This document shows, piece by piece, positions 9,301 to 20,669 of a stretch of 64,000 nt of DNA. The notes under the pieces were generated by a model that was given only the letters and a program-made list of their open reading frames with translations, ran no database searches and was not told the DNA's origin. Source of the DNA: Candidatus Gastranaerophilales bacterium (GTDB taxonomy: Bacteria; Cyanobacteriota; Vampirovibrionia; Gastranaerophilales; Gastranaerophilaceae); contig CALUYT010000021.1 of NCBI GenBank assembly GCA_944325085.1, positions 31,639 to 95,638 of the forward strand, written 5' to 3'. The translations under genes were made by a program, and so were the position numbers. Positions within the stretch are counted from its first letter, which is position 1. Each line of letters begins with the position of its first letter.

Positions 9301-10176
9301 TTAAATTTTATCAATTTTCTTTCTAAATCTACCGCCATAAACTTCATGTACATCAACAATAGACACAAAAGCCTTCGGATCAATTTCTTTGATAATTGCC
9401 AACATTTTAGGTAACTCTAATCTTGAAATTACACAATAAATCAAATCTTTATCCTGACCTGAATAACCGCCAATACCTTTTAAATAAGTCACACTAATAT
9501 CTAACTGTTCTATTAATGCATTTCCAATAAGTCCTGCTTCGTCACTAATAATTCTGACAGATTTAGAACTATTCAAACCTTCCATAACAACATCTATAAC
9601 TTTTGAAGCTATAAAATATGTCAAAATTGAATACATTGCATTTTCCCAGCCAAAGACTTTACCTGCAACAAGATAAATAAATATATTTATCCCCATTATA
9701 AATTCACCGACAGAACATCCGAATTTTTTAGAAACTAAAAGGGATAAAATTTCTGTTCCATCTAATGAAGCTTCATTTTTTAAAATTAATCCGACACCTG
9801 TTCCTAAAATAATTCCACCAAACACAGTTGCCAAAAGTAAATCTCCTGTAACTTTATAATGATGAAAAAAGTTCAAAGCTAATGCCAAAATAATACTGGC
9901 ATATGCAGTTTTAAATACAAACATTTTCCCCATTTTTTTTAATGCAAATAAAATAAATGGAGCATTTAAAATAATAACCAACAAACCAAGATTAAATTTT
10001 GTCACATGGCTTATAATCATTGAAATACCAATAATTCCACCATCAATAACTTGATTAGGAACCAAAAAAGCTTCCAATGCAAAAGCCGCAATAATAGCAC
10101 CCAAAGTTACAAAAAACATATTTATTACAAACTTAAATATTGTTTCACCTTTTGAAACTTCAACATTTGATACCAT
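9301..10176 (-). CDS. YitT family membrane protein (DUF161/DUF2179)
   Basis: The 291-residue protein has five to six transmembrane helices in residues 15-195, with the family signature 'FLVPNQVIDGGIIGISMII' near residue 40 and 'NEASLDGTEILSLL' near 133. A cytoplasmic DUF2179 domain follows (about 205-285, 'GIGGYSGQDKDLIYCVISRLE'). The transport substrate of the family is unknown. It begins 2 bp after the cdaA stop codon and has a GGATAAA ribosome site, so it is the third gene of a lysA-cdaA-yitT unit. Linkage to a c-di-AMP synthase hints at an osmotic or envelope role, which is inference only. Confidence 0.9.
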   Translation of the reverse strand: MVSNVEVSKGETIFKFVINMFFVTLGAIIAAFALEAFLVPNQVIDGGIIGISMIISHVTKFNLGLLVIILNAPFILFALKKMGKMFVFKTAYASIILALALNFFHHYKVTGDLLLATVFGGIILGTGVGLILKNEASLDGTEILSLLVSKKFGCSVGEFIMGINIFIYLVAGKVFGWENAMYSILTYFIASKVIDVVMEGLNSSKSVRIISDEAGLIGNALIEQLDISVTYLKGIGGYSGQDKDLIYCVISRLELPKMLAIIKEIDPKAFVSIVDVHEVYGGRFRKKIDKI

Positions 10177-10177
10177 T

Positions 10178-11080
10178 TTATTTATCCTTTTTGATAGTAA
10201 TTAATTTTTCTAAATTAAAAATAGATTTCTTTTCTTGTTGTTCTGATTTTTTATAACCTAAAATATTTTCTAAATCAGCTTTTAAAGTTGGAATATCATC
10301 ATATTTTTTCAAAGCCCCGTCCAAAGTAATAGAAACATCACCTGTTTCTTCAGAAACGACAAGACAAGCAGCATTACTAGACTCAGTCATACCAATTGCA
10401 GCTCTATGACGAGTACCATACTTCCAACTCAATTTAGGATCATCTGTCAATGGAAGTAAAACACCTGCAGAAATAATTTTAGAACCACTTATTACAACTG
10501 CACCATCATGCAATGGAGTATTAACATGGAATATAGTTAATAACAACTCTGTTGAAACATCTGCATTCAACATTGTTCCAACATCATGATATGTATTACT
10601 TAAATCTTTTTGAAAAACAATTAACGCTCCTGTATGAGATTTTGAAAGATATTTTACGGCTTCAATAATTTCTTTTATAACATCAATTGATTTGTTAGAT
10701 TCTTTTTTCTTATCATTTTCAAAAAGTCTTTTAAAGAAATCAACCTGACCTAAATAACCCAAAAATCTACGTAATTCCGGTTGGAAAATAACAATCAAAC
10801 TCAAAGCAATCAAAGTTACAATAGATCTTAAAAATACACCCAAAATAGTTAAATCTACAGCAACTAAAATTTCACTAAGTATCCACAAGAAAACAAGTAC
10901 AAAAGCACCTTTTACAAACTTTTCTGAGTGGGTATTTTTAATAAATTTCTGATAAAAAACAACAAGTATCGCAATAATAATACAAACTTCAAAAATATTT
11001 TTCCAACCAAAAGTATCTTTAATATAAAGATGCCAATTACCTATTAAATTTTGAAGTAGCATTAAAATTTCGTCAATCAT
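10178..11080 (-). CDS. cdaA: Membrane diadenylate cyclase CdaA
   Basis: The enzyme makes cyclic di-AMP from two ATP. Three N-terminal membrane helices (residues 25-100) precede the DAC domain, which shows both catalytic motifs: DGA in 'LHDGAVVI' and RHR in 'GTRHRAAIG'. 'LSKSHTGALIVF' marks the start of the domain. At 300 residues it matches the CdaA class, with a short Lys/Glu-rich tail. Its ATG overlaps the lysA stop by 4 bp, so translation is coupled to lysA. In Firmicutes cdaA usually lies with cdaR and glmM; here cdaR and glmM are absent and lysA takes that place. Confidence 0.93.
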   Translation of the reverse strand: MIDEILMLLQNLIGNWHLYIKDTFGWKNIFEVCIIIAILVVFYQKFIKNTHSEKFVKGAFVLVFLWILSEILVAVDLTILGVFLRSIVTLIALSLIVIFQPELRRFLGYLGQVDFFKRLFENDKKKESNKSIDVIKEIIEAVKYLSKSHTGALIVFQKDLSNTYHDVGTMLNADVSTELLLTIFHVNTPLHDGAVVISGSKIISAGVLLPLTDDPKLSWKYGTRHRAAIGMTESSNAACLVVSEETGDVSITLDGALKKYDDIPTLKADLENILGYKKSEQQEKKSIFNLEKLITIKKDK

Positions 11081-12408
11081 TTTTCTAACCTGCTTGGAAT
11101 TTCATCGTGAGAAATTAAATCTTCAAGAGTCTCTCTATTGATAATAATATCAGATTGTGAATTATTTACAAGTACCATAGCAGCTCTTGCAACCTTGTTA
11201 TAATTAGAAGCCATTGAATAATTATAAGCTCCTGTATTATAAACACATAAAATATCACCTTCATTTAATTGAGGCAAAGTAATATCTTTAATTAAAATAT
11301 CACCTGATTCACAATATCTACCTGCAATAGTAACAGTTTCATTTTCTTGCGTATCTTTTTTATTTGCAACTTGAGCAAAATATTCAGCTTGATACATACT
11401 TGGTCTAGGATTATCTGCCATACCGCCATCTACAGCAACATATTTTTTTCCATTAGGAACTTGTTTTGAACTGCCTATAGTGTATAAAGTAACACCTGAT
11501 GTAGATATAATACTTCTGCCAGGTTCTATAAATAATGTTGGTGGTTCTATACCATATTTTTTAACCAACTCATGCAATTTATCACTTACCAAACTTCCTA
11601 TTTCATATGTTGAAGGAGGCATATCTTTTTCGGTATATTTTACACCAAGACCGCCACCAATATTTATTTCATCAAGTTTTAATCCAAATTTTTCATCTAA
11701 TCTGACAATTTCTTTAATCAAAATTTCAATTTCATCAGGATAAATACTTGTTTCAAATATTTGAGAGCCAATATGAGCATGAAGTCCATGTAATTTGATA
11801 TTTTTATATTCATTTAAAATTAATTCAACTGCTTCATCAATCTGAGTTAAATCAAAGCCAAATTTTGAATCCAAATGTCCGGTTTGAATATATTCATGAG
11901 TATGACATTCAATTCCAGGAGTGATACGTAATAAAACATCAACTTGTTTATTTTTAGCTTTAGAAATTTCATTTAAAAGGGCCAGTTCAAAGAAATTATC
12001 AACAGAAATTCTGCCAACGCCCAAATCCAAAGCTAATTCAAGTTCATCATATGATTTATTATTACCGTTAAACAAAACATGACTCATATCAACGCCTGCT
12101 TTATATACGGTATAAATTTCCCCACCGGAAACCGTATCAAAACCAAAGCCTTCACTATCTAAAATTCGAGCTATAGCACTTGTACAAAGAGCTTTTGATG
12201 CGTACATCATATGAGTTTTTGGATAATTCGCAAAAGCTTTTTTATAATCCTGACAAATTGTTCTTATAGTTTTTTCATCAATTACATATAATGGAGTCCC
12301 ATATTTTTCTGCAAGACAAACCAAATCACATCCGCCAATTTCTAAATTTCCTTTTGAATTTATATTTGTAGTTAGGGGTTTTAAATTTTGATTTGTACTG
12401 GATACCAT
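11077..12408 (-). CDS. lysA: Diaminopimelate decarboxylase
   Basis: LysA is a PLP enzyme that converts meso-diaminopimelate to L-lysine. The 443-residue product has the fold-III PLP motif 'MYASKALCT' (lysine Schiff base), 'HAHIGSQIF', the phosphate-binding 'NIGGGLGVKY', 'EPGRSIIS' and the C-terminal active-site segment 'AGRYCESGDIL' with the conserved Cys, then 'GAYNYSMASNYN'. The ribosome site AAGGAG is well spaced. It opens the lysA-cdaA-yitT operon, linking lysine/peptidoglycan precursor metabolism to c-di-AMP. Confidence 0.96.
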   Translation of the reverse strand: MVSSTNQNLKPLTTNINSKGNLEIGGCDLVCLAEKYGTPLYVIDEKTIRTICQDYKKAFANYPKTHMMYASKALCTSAIARILDSEGFGFDTVSGGEIYTVYKAGVDMSHVLFNGNNKSYDELELALDLGVGRISVDNFFELALLNEISKAKNKQVDVLLRITPGIECHTHEYIQTGHLDSKFGFDLTQIDEAVELILNEYKNIKLHGLHAHIGSQIFETSIYPDEIEILIKEIVRLDEKFGLKLDEINIGGGLGVKYTEKDMPPSTYEIGSLVSDKLHELVKKYGIEPPTLFIEPGRSIISTSGVTLYTIGSSKQVPNGKKYVAVDGGMADNPRPSMYQAEYFAQVANKKDTQENETVTIAGRYCESGDILIKDITLPQLNEGDILCVYNTGAYNYSMASNYNKVARAAMVLVNNSQSDIIINRETLEDLISHDEIPSRLEK

Positions 12409-12483
12409 TATTACTCCTTTACTATATGAACCAATCTTATAATAACATATTTAACAAGGTTTTACATACTACAAATTTTGTAT

Positions 12484-12807
12484 TTAGTATGAAAAATATT
12501 TATCAAAATCAACATCATCAAAACTGCATAAAAGAAGAAATATTTCATCATCTTCATCCATTCTTTGAAAATTATATTCATTAAATTTCCAATATTTAGG
12601 ATTTATACCTTTGACTCTTACTATATCCTTTTCTTTCAGAATATTTAATTTCTTTTTAACAATTTCGACAGGAAGATTAACTAATTTTGCCAATTCAACA
12701 GCAGTGATTCCATCTTCTGAGGAACACTTTTCTGGGGTTAAAAACATTAATTCTAACCCTACCGCTTTTAATGCCTTATCTTCGTCTTCTTGCGTATAAA
12801 TATCCAT
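12484..12807 (-). CDS. Small winged-helix-like protein
   Basis: The 107-residue protein has a probable winged helix-turn-helix: 'GITAVELAKLVNLPVEIVKKKLNILKEKDIVRVKG' (residues 33-67) reads as helix, turn, recognition helix and wing. The tail is acidic with aromatic residues. No Shine-Dalgarno sequence is evident before the ATG. It lies upstream of lysA on the same strand with a 75-bp gap, so it could be a regulator of that unit or simply a separate gene. No named family is recognised. Confidence 0.6.
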   Translation of the reverse strand: MDIYTQEDEDKALKAVGLELMFLTPEKCSSEDGITAVELAKLVNLPVEIVKKKLNILKEKDIVRVKGINPKYWKFNEYNFQRMDEDDEIFLLLCSFDDVDFDKYFSY

Positions 12808-12862
12808 AGTATCATGATAACTTAAACATATAATTAGGATATCCTTTATTTATAGGACATAA

Positions 12863-12886
12863 AAAAAGCCGTTATAACGGCTTTTT
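12863..12886 (-). terminator. Rho-independent terminator
   Basis: A 24-bp perfect palindrome with a GCCGTTATAACGGC core is flanked by A- and T-runs. It lies 15 bp beyond the stop of the minus-strand gene at 12901-13272. Confidence 0.85.
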
Positions 12887-12900
12887 AATTATATGAAAAT

Positions 12901-13272
12901 TTATTCTTCCTCTTCTGTTTCATCTTTCTTAATTTCTTTAACAACCAATTGTGCCATTTCTTTAGCAATAACCTTTTGAGTATCTGCCGGACAATTTTGA
13001 AGCATATTCATCGCTGTTCTTAAAGTTGTATCTATATCATACCAACGACCACGTCTATTATCATCTAAACCTGAGCCTACAGCACTTATAATATCATCAA
13101 CAGCTTCATATTTTTCATCTTCAATATTGTGTTCGATAATAATTTTAATTATATTAAGAGCTACTCGAATCTGAGTTTGGTCATCTGTTTCTTCTAATGT
13201 TTTTACAGCTTCTGATAAAACAGGATCTTTATCATACCAACGTCTGTACTTGTTAGAATACTCTTCTTTCAT
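12901..13272 (-). CDS. Small helical protein with two WYD repeats, function unknown
   Basis: The 123-residue soluble, charged protein contains an internal duplication: 'RRWYDKDPVLSEAVKTLE' near residue 10 and 'RGRWYDIDTTLRTAMNMLQ' near residue 74, each followed by an amphipathic helix. The tail is very acidic (ends DETEEEE). It has a strong AAGGAG ribosome site and lies downstream of fixX, 34 bp after its stop, so it may be the third gene of the fixCX transcript; its own terminator follows. No named family is recognised. Confidence 0.7.
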   Translation of the reverse strand: MKEEYSNKYRRWYDKDPVLSEAVKTLEETDDQTQIRVALNIIKIIIEHNIEDEKYEAVDDIISAVGSGLDDNRRGRWYDIDTTLRTAMNMLQNCPADTQKVIAKEMAQLVVKEIKKDETEEEE

Positions 13273-13305
13273 ATTTAATCTCCTTTATTTTGTAACTTAA
13301 TTTAA

Positions 13306-13587
13306 TTATCCTTGCTTAAAAGTAACACCTTTTGTTCCCTTTGGATATTGCCAATCTAAAGATTTTCTTTCACAAGCAATTCGACAAGCTCCACATTCAA
13401 GACAATTTTCATAATTAACAATTAACTCTTGTTTTTCTTCATTCCATTCATATACTTTTGCAGGACATATATATGTACAAGTTTTACTTTTACATAACCT
13501 GCATTGTTCTTTATCAGGTTTTAAATGTGATTCTGTATCAGGTGAATACTTTAATGTATATAACTTTTTGTCTATATCAATATTCAT
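13306..13587 (-). CDS. fixX: FixX-like ferredoxin
   Basis: The roughly 93-residue ferredoxin partners the FixC flavoprotein. It shows 'CRLCKSKTCTYICPAKVY' (residues 30-47) and 'CLECGACRIACE' (residues 62-73), with the C-terminal 'WQYPKGTKGV' typical of FixX. The ATG at 13587 forms a 4-bp ATGA overlap with the fixC stop and has GGAG nine bases upstream, so I prefer it to a GTG fifteen bases further up. In nitrogen fixers FixX is part of the FixABCX bifurcating complex; the fixAB half is not in this window. Confidence 0.9.
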   Translation of the reverse strand: MNIDIDKKLYTLKYSPDTESHLKPDKEQCRLCKSKTCTYICPAKVYEWNEEKQELIVNYENCLECGACRIACERKSLDWQYPKGTKGVTFKQG

Positions 13588-14882
13588 AACAAAATACTCC
13601 ACAACAACTTTAATATTGCAAAAGCATCTTTAAATAATTCAATAATGCTTCTATCTGTGAAAATACTTTTTATAAATTTCCAATAATTATCTTTTTTAGG
13701 AATACCATCTGAAGATGTAAACATTTCGAAAAACGCATTAACTTTTTTAAGATAATATGACAGAAATGCCTGTTTTCTAGCATGCATTACATCAAACAAA
13801 TCTTTATAAGTTTTCATATCTTTCAAAACAAATGATTGTTTCAATTTATCTTCATATCTTGAAAGAGATTTTTTTGAAAAATCTTCTGTTTCCAAAGCTA
13901 TAATAACAGTTTCAGCAGCCAATTTACCACTAATCATTGCCAAATTAGTGCCTTCCCAATGCAAATTATTAACAAGCATAGCTGCATCACCAACAACCAA
14001 AACGCCATTATCACAAAGTTTTGGAATTTTTTTATAGCCGCCTTCCGGAATCAAATGTGCAGAATATTCTTTTAAAACGCCACCTTCGATTAACGGAGCA
14101 ACAGAAGGATGTTGTTTTAATTGTTCTAACAGCTCAAATGGTCTGTAATTAGCTTGTGCTAACTCATTTAAGGTAACACCCAACCCTATTGTTACAGAAT
14201 CTTTATTGGTGTACATAAACCCAAGCCCTAACATTCCAAGCATTGGTCCACCAAAAATTTCAACAATAGAGCCCTCGTCATCTTTTAAATGAAATCTTTG
14301 ATTAATTATATCTTTATCTAAACTTAAAACTTCTTTAACACTAAGAGCAACATCTTTTGTTTCAATATCTGAACGTAATCCAATCTGCTTTGCCAATAAT
14401 GAATTAACACCATCTGCCAAAACTACGACATCTGCATAAAATTCTTCTAACTCTGTTCTTACTCCAACAACTCTATTTTTCTCTTTAATAAGATCTCTAA
14501 CAACAGTTTCCTCTACTAAATAAACTCCTGCTTTTTTAGCTTCCTCTGCTGCCCAACGATCAAACTTTCCTCTAATAACAGAATAACTTGCGTTGTCTTC
14601 TTTTCTATATGAAATATTAGTAGAATCCTGTTCTCCTAAAATTAAATAATTATGTTCGATATTACGTCTTTCAACAGGAGCTTCCTTCTCAAAATTAGGA
14701 AAAATCTCTTTAGTCGCAGCAGTATATATAGCACCGCCAAAAACATTCTTGCTACCTGAGAAAAGACCTCGTTCTATAAGCACAACTTCTTTTCCCGCCC
14801 TTGCAAGAGTAATTGCACAAGCAACCCCACTAGGACCGGCACCAACGACTATTACCTCTGTTTTATTTTCTTTCTTTAGCAT
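13584..14882 (-). CDS. fixC: FixC-like FAD-dependent quinone oxidoreductase
   Basis: The 432-residue flavoprotein of the FixC/ETF-QO family starts with the dinucleotide-binding 'VIVVGAGPSGVACAI' and continues with 'GGAIYTAATKEIFP', 'ADGVNSLLAKQIGL' and the second FAD motif 'NGVLVVGDAAMLVNN'. The C-terminus is amphipathic and hydrophobic ('AILKLLWSILL'), fitting membrane association. It passes electrons between flavin, FixX and a quinone-like acceptor. fixX overlaps its stop by 4 bp. The acceptor could be menaquinone (a ubiE/menG-type gene lies at 37 kb), but that is inference. Confidence 0.93.
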   Translation of the reverse strand: MLKKENKTEVIVVGAGPSGVACAITLARAGKEVVLIERGLFSGSKNVFGGAIYTAATKEIFPNFEKEAPVERRNIEHNYLILGEQDSTNISYRKEDNASYSVIRGKFDRWAAEEAKKAGVYLVEETVVRDLIKEKNRVVGVRTELEEFYADVVVLADGVNSLLAKQIGLRSDIETKDVALSVKEVLSLDKDIINQRFHLKDDEGSIVEIFGGPMLGMLGLGFMYTNKDSVTIGLGVTLNELAQANYRPFELLEQLKQHPSVAPLIEGGVLKEYSAHLIPEGGYKKIPKLCDNGVLVVGDAAMLVNNLHWEGTNLAMISGKLAAETVIIALETEDFSKKSLSRYEDKLKQSFVLKDMKTYKDLFDVMHARKQAFLSYYLKKVNAFFEMFTSSDGIPKKDNYWKFIKSIFTDRSIIELFKDAFAILKLLWSILL

Positions 14883-15025
14883 AAAACTTCTCTTATCCTT
14901 GATTATACATCAAAATTAGCATATTGTAAAATTATTTCCTATATTTCAAGCAAAATACTTTATTACAAAAATGTTAAAATAAGTAAACATTTAGCAAAAA
15001 TTACTTGCCTTTTGTTTTAGTATGA

Positions 15026-17521
15026 ATGAAAATACATGAAAAATGGATGTGTGAAATGATAATAAATAGTGTAACAAAATTTCGAACAGATAAGCAACGA
15101 TTTAAAGAGGAGAAACTATCCCCAAAATCAGACTCTCTTCTCACCACTTCAAAATTTTATTCACAATATAATAATCAAGATATTAAGAGACCTTTAAAAA
15201 CTAATCATCAGGATTTGAGTTTTAAAGGTCTTTCTTTAGGTTTATATAAACCATTAGAAAAATCATTTAGCAAAAAAGAATTTTTAGAATTCGCTGAAAA
15301 ATATCTTGGAAAAATGGGAAGAGAATTGCTGGAAGATATAACAGTTAACCACGCTAATCAAACAAGCAAACTTATATCTATAGACCCAGCAAATCCGGAT
15401 AGAATTATAATAAATAAAAAAACAGTTCCTCATTTAGCTTGGGACGGAATAATATATCCGTTCAAAATATTACCTGGAGATTTACTAAATGGAACAGTAG
15501 AACTTTTAGGTAAAATTCCTGGATTTAAAAACTGGTCAGAAAAAACATTACAAAGACCTTTATTCAAAAATATAAGACAACGTTCAAAATTAGATGCAAA
15601 AATCAATTCTTTAACAGGATTAATCACATACAGAGATATGAAAATTACAAATGCTAAAGAAGCATTTGCAAAACAAGTTGGTAAAAATGTTGCAGATTTA
15701 ACAGAAGAAGAAGTATCAAAAATTATAGCAAATGTTGATGCAAAAATGGATTCAAGCGTTTTCCAAAGTGCATTAAAAATGTTTGACCCAAAATCAGGAA
15801 ACTATGATACAAAACACGAAAGAGCATTAAACAGATTAGTATCAGGACTTCCTCCTGCAATATTCTTGGCAACAGATGCATATAACTTATCAAGAATGAT
15901 GGACGATGATCCAAAAGCAGCAGATCACGAAAAGAAAGTCAGATTTAAACAAGAAGTTAGCAGAATTCTAACAAGCGGTTATTTAACTTTAATCACTATG
16001 GGAGCATTCCAAAAATTCATCAACAAATCTAAAGCAGGAATTGTTTTAACAACAGGTATTACAGTTCTTGTTACAGAAATGTATTCACGTTTATCTAATG
16101 GTAAACATATTACAAGACTAACTCCTGAAGAAGCAAGAAAAGAAAATGAAAGATTAAATAATCCTGAAGCAAAAATAAAACCTTTAACTTTCAAATCAGA
16201 AAATGAAAAACCTGAACATAATAAACAAAAAGAACAACAAAAACCATTACTATCTTTCGATACAGTAATGAAAGCATCTGCGGCAATATTAGCTGTAGGT
16301 TACGGAATTAAAGGAATTAAAAATATACCTGCCGTTAAAAAAGCTGCATTGAAATATTTTGAAAACTTAAAAATAAAAGATGCAGAAGGATTTAATAAAC
16401 TAAAAATCGAAAAACTTGATCTTGATAATGCAGTAGAAACATTTGAAAACAAAGTAATATTTAGACCATTCAAAAATTTATATAAAACATTAACTTCAGA
16501 AAAATACATTGTTGAAGAAAAGAAATTTGATGAAGTAGTAAAAGCTCTAAGAGAAAACGGATTTACAAAACTTGCAGACAAATACGAACAAGTAGGTAAA
16601 TCTGCACTAAAAACTGTTGATGGCAAAAATATTATAGACTTAGGCGAAAAAGATAAAAAAGTAAAACCATTTGTGAACTTCATAATTGCACCATTTAAAT
16701 TCCTATGGAACACAATTACACTTCCATATTGGATGATAGATGAAAAACTTATGAGTGTATTTAGAAAAAGTAAACCTAAAAAAGGAATGACTGATATACA
16801 AGCTTTAGCAAATAGTTTTGAAAAAATTTCAAAACAAGCTCAAGCTCTAGCTCAAAAGAAAATTAAACCTGAACAATTTGAAGATTATATCCAAGTAAAT
16901 TTATTAAAAGCATTCAACGTAGATTCACTATCAAGCGTATCAAATGCAGAATTATCAAACCTAGCAAAAACCGCTGCATCAATTGCAACAATCTGGTTCT
17001 TGATGACAGATAACTACAATATGGTAATGCTAAAATCAAACGGTAATGACAAACAAGGTGCTGATACTAAATTTAAAGAAAGATTTGTTCAAGAAGGTTC
17101 AAGATTATTCTATCAAACATTACTTATAGATTTATTTAACTCTACATTCAGAAATCAATATAACTCTTCACTACTAGGAATGAGTTGGATAACATTAACA
17201 AATACAACCCTAGGTGAAATTTTAACAAGAACATCTGTAGGTACACCAATTAAGAAATTAACAAGAGATCAATTGATTGCAGAAGAAACTAAGCAAAATA
17301 ATTCAACAGGCTTCAAGAAAAAATATTATACATTTATGCAACGTTTAACAGGTAAAAGATCAATTAAATCATACGAAGTTAAACCAAGAAATGCTCAACC
17401 TTCAGAAGCAAACAATCAAATAATACAATCTCAAATTCCAACAATAAAACCAAACAAAGATATTATATTTAAACAAAACGGAAATGGAACACTAGAAAAA
17501 ATGATAAAAGGAAATAATTAA
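15026..17521 (+). CDS. Large lineage-specific protein with membrane segments, unknown function
   Basis: The 831-residue protein is Lys/Asn-rich and matches no family I recognise. A basic N-terminus carries a 'LSFKGLSLG' segment near residue 68. Hydrophobic stretches that may span or associate with the membrane lie near residues 320-350 ('YLTLITMGAFQKF', 'AGIVLTTGITVLVTEMY'), 410-425 and 650-660. Two regions look like a duplication: 'ATDAYNLSRMMDDD...FKQEVSRILTSGYLTL' (about 275-325) and 'MTDNYNMVMLKSNG...FKERFVQEGSRLFYQTL' (about 655-705). No Sec signal is visible. ATGs at 15044 and 15056 are alternative starts; none has a strong ribosome site. It has its own terminator. Confidence 0.78.
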   Translation: MKIHEKWMCEMIINSVTKFRTDKQRFKEEKLSPKSDSLLTTSKFYSQYNNQDIKRPLKTNHQDLSFKGLSLGLYKPLEKSFSKKEFLEFAEKYLGKMGRELLEDITVNHANQTSKLISIDPANPDRIIINKKTVPHLAWDGIIYPFKILPGDLLNGTVELLGKIPGFKNWSEKTLQRPLFKNIRQRSKLDAKINSLTGLITYRDMKITNAKEAFAKQVGKNVADLTEEEVSKIIANVDAKMDSSVFQSALKMFDPKSGNYDTKHERALNRLVSGLPPAIFLATDAYNLSRMMDDDPKAADHEKKVRFKQEVSRILTSGYLTLITMGAFQKFINKSKAGIVLTTGITVLVTEMYSRLSNGKHITRLTPEEARKENERLNNPEAKIKPLTFKSENEKPEHNKQKEQQKPLLSFDTVMKASAAILAVGYGIKGIKNIPAVKKAALKYFENLKIKDAEGFNKLKIEKLDLDNAVETFENKVIFRPFKNLYKTLTSEKYIVEEKKFDEVVKALRENGFTKLADKYEQVGKSALKTVDGKNIIDLGEKDKKVKPFVNFIIAPFKFLWNTITLPYWMIDEKLMSVFRKSKPKKGMTDIQALANSFEKISKQAQALAQKKIKPEQFEDYIQVNLLKAFNVDSLSSVSNAELSNLAKTAASIATIWFLMTDNYNMVMLKSNGNDKQGADTKFKERFVQEGSRLFYQTLLIDLFNSTFRNQYNSSLLGMSWITLTNTTLGEILTRTSVGTPIKKLTRDQLIAEETKQNNSTGFKKKYYTFMQRLTGKRSIKSYEVKPRNAQPSEANNQIIQSQIPTIKPNKDIIFKQNGNGTLEKMIKGNN

Positions 17522-17595
17522 AACAATTATAAAAACCCAAACAAGGGTTAAGTGGATATTTAGGGGTAAACGATTCGGTTAATTTAAATTTTTAA

Positions 17596-17621
17596 GGTTA
17601 GATAAAAATCTAACCATTTTT
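17596..17621 (+). terminator. Terminator of the large unknown gene
   Basis: GGTTAGAT and ATCTAACC arms around AAAA are followed by ATTTTTATT. It lies about 75 bp after the stop codon at 17521. Confidence 0.75.
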
Positions 17622-17640
17622 ATTCAAAAAAATACTTACA

Positions 17641-17676
17641 AAAAGAGAAAGACTAAAATTAGACTTTCTCTTTTTT
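17641..17676. terminator. Terminator between converging genes (gyrB side)
   Basis: AAAAGAGAAAG and CTTTCTCTTTT arms form a hairpin ending in a T-run on the plus strand and a matching T-run on the minus strand. It sits 26 bp from the gyrB stop codon and probably serves gyrB. Confidence 0.78.
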
Positions 17677-17701
17677 AAACATTATAAAATTAAATATTTA
17701 A

Positions 17702-20266
<2,565 letters not shown>

Positions 20267-20284
20267 CTACTGAAATATAGCAAT

Positions 20285-20314
20285 ATTATACCATAAAAGA
20301 AATCTCTATGCCAA
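20285..20314 (-). promoter_or_regulatory. Putative gyrB promoter
   Basis: On the minus strand TTGGCA (20309-20314) and TATAAT (20285-20290) are spaced 18 bp apart, about 30 bp upstream of the gyrB start codon. It lies back to back with the hydrogenase promoter. Confidence 0.55.
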
Positions 20315-20357
20315 ATTTATTTACTTTCGTTTACTTTATGAAAATATATAATTAAAC

Positions 20358-20386
20358 TTGCCATATTATATTAGGTATAATAAAAT
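20358..20386 (+). promoter_or_regulatory. Putative promoter of the hydrogenase cassette
   Basis: TTGCCA (20358-20363) and TAAAAT (20381-20386) are 17 bp apart. The start codon of the first ferredoxin gene lies 25 bp downstream, after a GAGAGG ribosome site. No operator repeats are evident. Confidence 0.5.
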
Positions 20387-20411
20387 AATTTATAATAAAA
20401 GAGAGGAAAAT

Positions 20412-20651
20412 ATGACAAAACATAATATAAAAGTTTGCATGGGAAGTTCCTGTTTTGCTAGAGGAAATCTTGATAATTTAAACTTTTTAGAAAACTACAT
20501 AAAAGAAAACAATTTAGAAGCAGAGATTGAACTTGTAGGGGCTTTATGCCAAAATGAATGTAGTTCTGGTCCAAATATATACATAGATGACGTATTATAT
20601 AATGAAATTAACGAAGAAAAATTAGAAAAACTTTTAGTGGAATTAAAATAA
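20412..20651 (+). CDS. Thioredoxin-like [2Fe-2S] ferredoxin (NuoE-type)
   Basis: The 79-residue domain resembles the C-terminal ferredoxin of NuoE/HydC. Cluster ligands are C-x4-C in 'VCMGSSCFARG' and C-x3-C in 'LCQNECSSGPN'. The ATG at 20412 has GAGAGG upstream; an in-frame ATG 54 bp earlier overlaps the promoter and is unlikely. It is first in the five-gene hydrogenase cassette, 18 bp before the sensory hydrogenase, and presumably passes electrons to it. Confidence 0.88.
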   Translation: MTKHNIKVCMGSSCFARGNLDNLNFLENYIKENNLEAEIELVGALCQNECSSGPNIYIDDVLYNEINEEKLEKLLVELK

Positions 20652-20669
20652 AAAATCAGGGGTTAAACA

